A program made the position numbers and the translations under genes. Positions 6,397 through 6,433 of a stretch of DNA of 6,433 nt are shown here, one piece after another. Position 1 is the stretch's first letter. Each line of letters opens with the position of its first letter. Location: assembly GCA_900551605.1 (NCBI GenBank), contig URWS01000088.1, positions 1-6,433 on the forward strand, read 5' to 3'. The notes under the pieces were generated by a model. The model had not been told where the DNA came from. It made no database searches and saw only the letters and a program-made list of their open reading frames with translations. The stretch comes from an uncultured Collinsella sp. Lineage in GTDB: Bacteria; Actinomycetota; Coriobacteriia; Coriobacteriales; Coriobacteriaceae.

Positions 6397-6433
6397 CTGT
6401 CTCTTATACACATCTCCGAGCCCACGAGACTAA
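6397..6433. other. Nextera transposase adapter remnant (non-genomic)
   Basis: From CTGTCTCTTATACACATCT at 6397 to 6430 the sequence is the reverse complement of the same adapter found at the left end. The last three bases, TAA, fit the start of an i7 index; as I recall, N701 reads TAAGGCGA. The selD frame and a false minus-strand frame starting with MYKRQ at 6411 both run into it. Confidence 0.98.

Noticed and set aside
1..6433. Long terminal inverted repeats at both ends, suggesting a complete mobile element
   Set aside because: The repeats are Nextera adapter with the Tn5 mosaic end used in library preparation, and there is no transposase gene between them.

Overview
This window is one short, moderately GC-rich bacterial contig (I estimate GC in the high fifties). 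All recognisable genes lie on the minus strand. Both ends are sequencing adapter: the first 36 bases and the last 37 bases match the Illumina Nextera transposase adapter. The real genomic insert is therefore about 37..6396, and the outermost genes are cut by the contig ends, not by biology. Gene content (a selenium-handling cluster next to a very large BspA-like leucine-rich-repeat surface protein), base composition and strong GGAGG-type ribosome sites would suit a gut anaerobe. A Coriobacteriia (Collinsella-like) actinobacterium is my best guess, but a high-GC Firmicute is not excluded, and the assignment is inference.

Right part (6396 down to 4004, read on the minus strand): a compact selenium/sulfur-transfer operon. 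In transcription order it holds the C-terminal third of selD (selenide, water dikinase, which makes selenophosphate), yedF (a TusA/SirA-like domain fused to a DsrE-like domain), a small DUF3343 protein (putative Se/S carrier), and a class V PLP-dependent cysteine desulfurase/selenocysteine lyase-like enzyme. Gaps are 57 and 19 nt, and the last two genes overlap by 4 nt (ATGA), so they are very probably one transcript. A plausible working model is that the PLP enzyme liberates S or Se from cysteine/selenocysteine, the carrier proteins hold it as a persulfide/perselenide, and SelD activates selenide to selenophosphate. The final user (selenocysteine, 2-selenouridine tRNA or selenium-dependent molybdenum hydroxylases) is outside the window.

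Middle (3877..4003): a 127-nt intergenic region with no convincing intrinsic terminator. It carries a perfect 12-bp inverted repeat whose start-proximal arm contains the Shine-Dalgarno sequence of the downstream surface-protein gene. This is the most unusual non-coding signal here. It could be an RNA stem that hides the ribosome site, or less likely the borders of a small invertible DNA segment.

Left part (3876 down to 37): at least 1280 codons of one secreted surface protein, open at the contig end. It has a signal peptide, a Ser/Thr/Asp-rich linker, two in-register copies of a 387-residue module (LRR_5/BspA-type repeats followed by an Ig-like domain), then three InlB/Listeria-Bacteroides-type repeats, a hydrophobic segment and the start of what looks like a fourth repeat. 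The two modules are an exact 1161-bp tandem duplication without net indels, now diverged to about 70% protein identity by eye.
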